64,000 bases of DNA from Mycolicibacterium mucogenicum DSM 44124. GTDB taxonomy: Bacteria; Actinomycetota; Actinomycetes; Mycobacteriales; Mycobacteriaceae. Both the position numbers and the translations under genes were made by a program. Location of the stretch: NCBI RefSeq assembly GCF_005670685.2, contig NZ_CP062008.1, forward strand, positions 124,001 through 188,000, given 5' to 3'. Shown here piece by piece: positions 62,293 through 64,000 of this stretch (positions are counted from its first letter, which is position 1; the number at the start of each line of letters is the position of its first letter). The notes under the pieces are model-generated. The model was not told the origin of the DNA, did not search any database, and saw only the letters and a list, made by a program, of their open reading frames with translations.

Positions 62293-62661
62293 ATGATGCT
62301 CTCCGCTCTGGCCAAGCGACGCGTTGTTGCCGGTTTCATCGGCGCCGGCGCGGTCGCCGGCAGCATGCTGTTCGGTGCCGTGCCGTCGGCCCTCGCCGAC
62401 CTGCCACCCAACTGCACCTCTGCGGACATCGCCGGCGTCAAGTCAGGCGTCGAGGCCTCGACCTCCGCCTACCTGTTCACCCACCCGGACGTGAACGACT
62501 TCTTCACCAGCCTTCGGGGCCTGTCGAAGGACCAGGCGCACGCCAAGGTCAAGCAGTACCTGGCGGCCAACCCGCAGACCAAGGCGGAGCTGCAGGGCAT
62601 CCGCCAGCCGCTGAAGGACATCCGCGACCGCTGCGGCATCCCCGGCCCCGCCGCCCGCTAA
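62293..62661 (+). CDS. Second haemophore-type secreted protein
   Basis: A 122-residue exported paralogue of the preceding gene. The signal (VVAGFIGAGAVAGSMLFGA, cleavage after ALA at about residue 36) is followed by the same layout: Cys (PPNCTSAD), STSAYLFTHPDVNDFF, VKQYLAANPQTKAELQ and a final Cys (RDRCGIPG). It shares the HP...LAANPQ pattern but lacks the long C-terminal extension. ATG 62293 is preceded by AAGGGG. It is probably another haem or small-ligand carrier. Confidence 0.8.
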   Translation: MMLSALAKRRVVAGFIGAGAVAGSMLFGAVPSALADLPPNCTSADIAGVKSGVEASTSAYLFTHPDVNDFFTSLRGLSKDQAHAKVKQYLAANPQTKAELQGIRQPLKDIRDRCGIPGPAAR

Positions 62662-62667
62662 CCCGGG

Positions 62668-62714
62668 ATTTGTGCACGAAAATCCGCGGTAGGCGCGGAT
62701 TTTCGTGCACAAAT
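62668..62714. terminator. Long perfect hairpin (palindrome family A copy 2)
   Basis: The 21-base arms 62668-62688 and 62694-62714 are exact complements with a GTAGG loop. The first T of the DUF3054 stop codon (minus strand) is its last base. Compared in reverse complement with 46574-46618 it is the same element except that the ATTTT/AAAAT block is swapped between arms, keeping full pairing. Confidence 0.85.
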
Positions 62715-63085
62715 CACTTGCGGAGGCGAGCCAGGCCGCGCCAGCCGAGCAGGAAGACGGCGGTGACGGTCGAGGCGACGATCACGAAACTCACCGCGAC
62801 GCCCTGAGCCGAGGCCTTGCGCAGCAGCATGCCGATCACGACGGTACTGACCCAGACCACCAAACCGGTCGGGTTCAGCGCCGCCGGGCGGCGCCAGCCC
62901 CGCGCCAGCGCCCAGCCCGCCACGGTTCCGGTGAGGAACGGCCAGCTCGTGTGCGCCACGCCGGCCACGGTGATGCCCTCGGCATGGCTGCGCCGGCCGA
63001 TGGCGCAGAAGATCACCACCAACACCACGTCGGTGAAGAAAGCCAGTGCGGCGCTGCGATTTCCGGTGGCCTGCTCAGTTGTCAT
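62714..63085 (-). CDS. DUF3054 membrane protein
   Basis: A 123-residue integral membrane protein with about four hydrophobic helices (ALAFFTDVVLVVIFCAIGR, SWPFLTGTVAGWALARGW, GLVVWVSTVVIGMLL, AVSFVIVASTVTAVFLLGW). FTDVVLVVIFCAIGRRSHAEG is the DUF3054 signature. The family is uncharacterised. ATG 63085 overlaps the M23 peptidase 3' end by 11 bp, so it is probably co-transcribed with it. Confidence 0.85.
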   Translation of the reverse strand: MTTEQATGNRSAALAFFTDVVLVVIFCAIGRRSHAEGITVAGVAHTSWPFLTGTVAGWALARGWRRPAALNPTGLVVWVSTVVIGMLLRKASAQGVAVSFVIVASTVTAVFLLGWRGLARLRK

Positions 63086-64000
63086 AGGTCATCACGTCCA
63101 GATTCAGTGGGCTGACATTGTTTTCGGCTCGGGCGGTGAAGCCGGGTTCCAGCCGCGGGGGACCGCCGGCCTCCAGTGCGTCGACGGCGGCCATGTTGGC
63201 CAGTCGGTCGGTGAGCTTGAACGAGCGGAAGACGAAGGGCAGACCGTCCGCGCGCAGCGGATCGGATGCGCTCATCACGTGGAAATGCAGGTGTGGCGCA
63301 CTGGAATTGCCGGTGTTGCCGACGTTGCCCAGCACCTGCCCGGTGGTCAGCCGGTCGCCCGGCTTGACCTTGACGGTGCCGGTCTTCAGGTGCGCGTAGA
63401 AGGCGAAGTTGCCGTCCCCAATGTCCTGGACGACGTGGTTGCCGCCGTACTGCGCCAGTGTGAGGCCGGTCGGGTCGACGCCGGGCACCTGCTCGGGCAG
63501 GCCGTCGAGAACCGCCACCACCGGGCCGTCCGCGACGGCGTGCACGTCGGAGCCGAAGTACAGGTAGCTGTCGGTCTTCGCGCGGTCCCCGCTGAACAGC
63601 TGCCCGTCGGCCCGTAGCTGCTCGTAGTCGATGGCGAATCGTTCTGCGGCCCAGAGCTTTCCGTCGATCGGGTTGAGGGCCATTCGGTGCGGCGTCATGT
63701 CGCAGCAGCCGTTGGCGTCGAGCCAGCCGGAGCCGCGCAACGGCGGGTCGAGTACGACGGGCTTGTGGTCGGACACCGTCACGGGCGCGACGTTCTCGGT
63801 GACCACCGGCGGTACGAGCGGCGGCATCGGCTTGGGCACCTTGACCACCACGCGGTGCGAAAGGTGTTGGGGTACCGCACTTCCCGCGTCCAGTTTGACG
63901 TCCAGCCAGACGATCGACCGCTGCCCGGGGCCGAGATCGTTGGTGCTGACCCGGGTGCCCATGGTCCGCGTCCAGTAGGCGAGGCCGGCGCCGGACAGTT
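63075..64000 (-). CDS. M23 (LytM) peptidase family protein, 5'-truncated by window edge
   Basis: The C-terminal part (at least 308 residues) of a cell-wall-type M23 metallopeptidase. The zinc site is PHLHFHVM (about 63270-63295) with the first ligands further upstream at YFGSDVHAVADGPV (His then Asp context). The FYAHLKTGTVKVKPGDRLTTG segment is the usual lysostaphin-type strand before HLHFH. The frame remains open past the ATG at 63962 to the window end (LSGAGLAYWTRTM precedes it), so the true start, and any signal peptide, lie outside. GDRLTTGQVLGNVGNTGNSS is conserved. Confidence 0.85.
   Translation of the reverse strand, partial: LSGAGLAYWTRTMGTRVSTNDLGPGQRSIVWLDVKLDAGSAVPQHLSHRVVVKVPKPMPPLVPPVVTENVAPVTVSDHKPVVLDPPLRGSGWLDANGCCDMTPHRMALNPIDGKLWAAERFAIDYEQLRADGQLFSGDRAKTDSYLYFGSDVHAVADGPVVAVLDGLPEQVPGVDPTGLTLAQYGGNHVVQDIGDGNFAFYAHLKTGTVKVKPGDRLTTGQVLGNVGNTGNSSAPHLHFHVMSASDPLRADGLPFVFRSFKLTDRLANMAAVDALEAGGPPRLEPGFTARAENNVSPLNLDVMTYDN

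Overview
The window is high-GC actinobacterial DNA and almost certainly comes from a rapidly growing mycobacterium (Mycolicibacterium-like). The evidence is a complete mce1 lipid-import operon, near-continuous gene-order agreement with the M. tuberculosis Rv0162c-Rv0203 interval (recalled, not searched), GTG/TTG starts and many 4-bp ATGA/GTGA overlaps. No rRNA, tRNA, CRISPR array or prophage was seen.

Region 1 (1-5205) holds a 5'-truncated FAD monooxygenase, adhE1, a hot-dog thioesterase, a frameshifted SRPBCC gene (Rv0164 type), a complete 1,092-bp IS481-family element with a 6-bp target duplication, and the GntR/FCD repressor gene mce1R. A perfect AT-rich 16-bp palindrome lies between mce1R and fadD5. 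Region 2 (5206-19998) is the mce1 operon: fadD5, yrbE1A/B (permease), mce1A-F (substrate-binding MlaD-type proteins, E being a lipoprotein) and mam1A-D (accessory membrane proteins). An 18-codon leader frame with a strong ribosome site overlaps the start of yrbE1A.

Region 3 (20000-33300) is accessory relative to M. tuberculosis. Two large paralogous secreted PE-PPE-like proteins with Lys/His-rich tails (20409-22862 and 26678-29710) bracket a phosphodiester glycosidase coupled to a small membrane protein, a pirin with a divergent MarR regulator, and a small secreted protein. An SDR dehydrogenase, a DUF4349 lipoprotein and an NDMA-type alcohol dehydrogenase follow.

Region 4 (33327-39872) returns to the conserved order: sigG, monoacylglycerol lipase, an alpha/beta-hydrolase-like lipoprotein whose nucleophile is replaced, DUF2786, a TIGR04338-like metallohydrolase, DUF4331 and an O-methyltransferase. 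Region 5 (39951-46415) is a probable catabolic cluster: BBE-type flavoprotein, DAPG/phloretin-hydrolase-like C-C hydrolase, alpha/beta hydrolase, saccharopine-dehydrogenase-like reductase and PaaX-type regulator, followed by a convergent ankyrin-repeat gene.

Region 6 (46574-64000) contains ilvD, a CsoR/RicR copper sensor with a TACCC-N5-GGGTA box, a purine/urea-type permease with biuret hydrolase and allophanate hydrolase, a thiamine-binding-type protein, an L,D-transpeptidase, zmp1, omamA/omamB (orphan Mce-associated proteins likely to serve the mce1 transporter), mmpL11 with its coupled partner, two tandem haemophore-type secreted proteins, a DUF3054 protein and a 5'-truncated M23 peptidase. 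Intergenic spaces between converging genes repeatedly hold long palindromic hairpins. Two pairs of these are clearly related by sequence, and one pair differs by compensatory arm changes.
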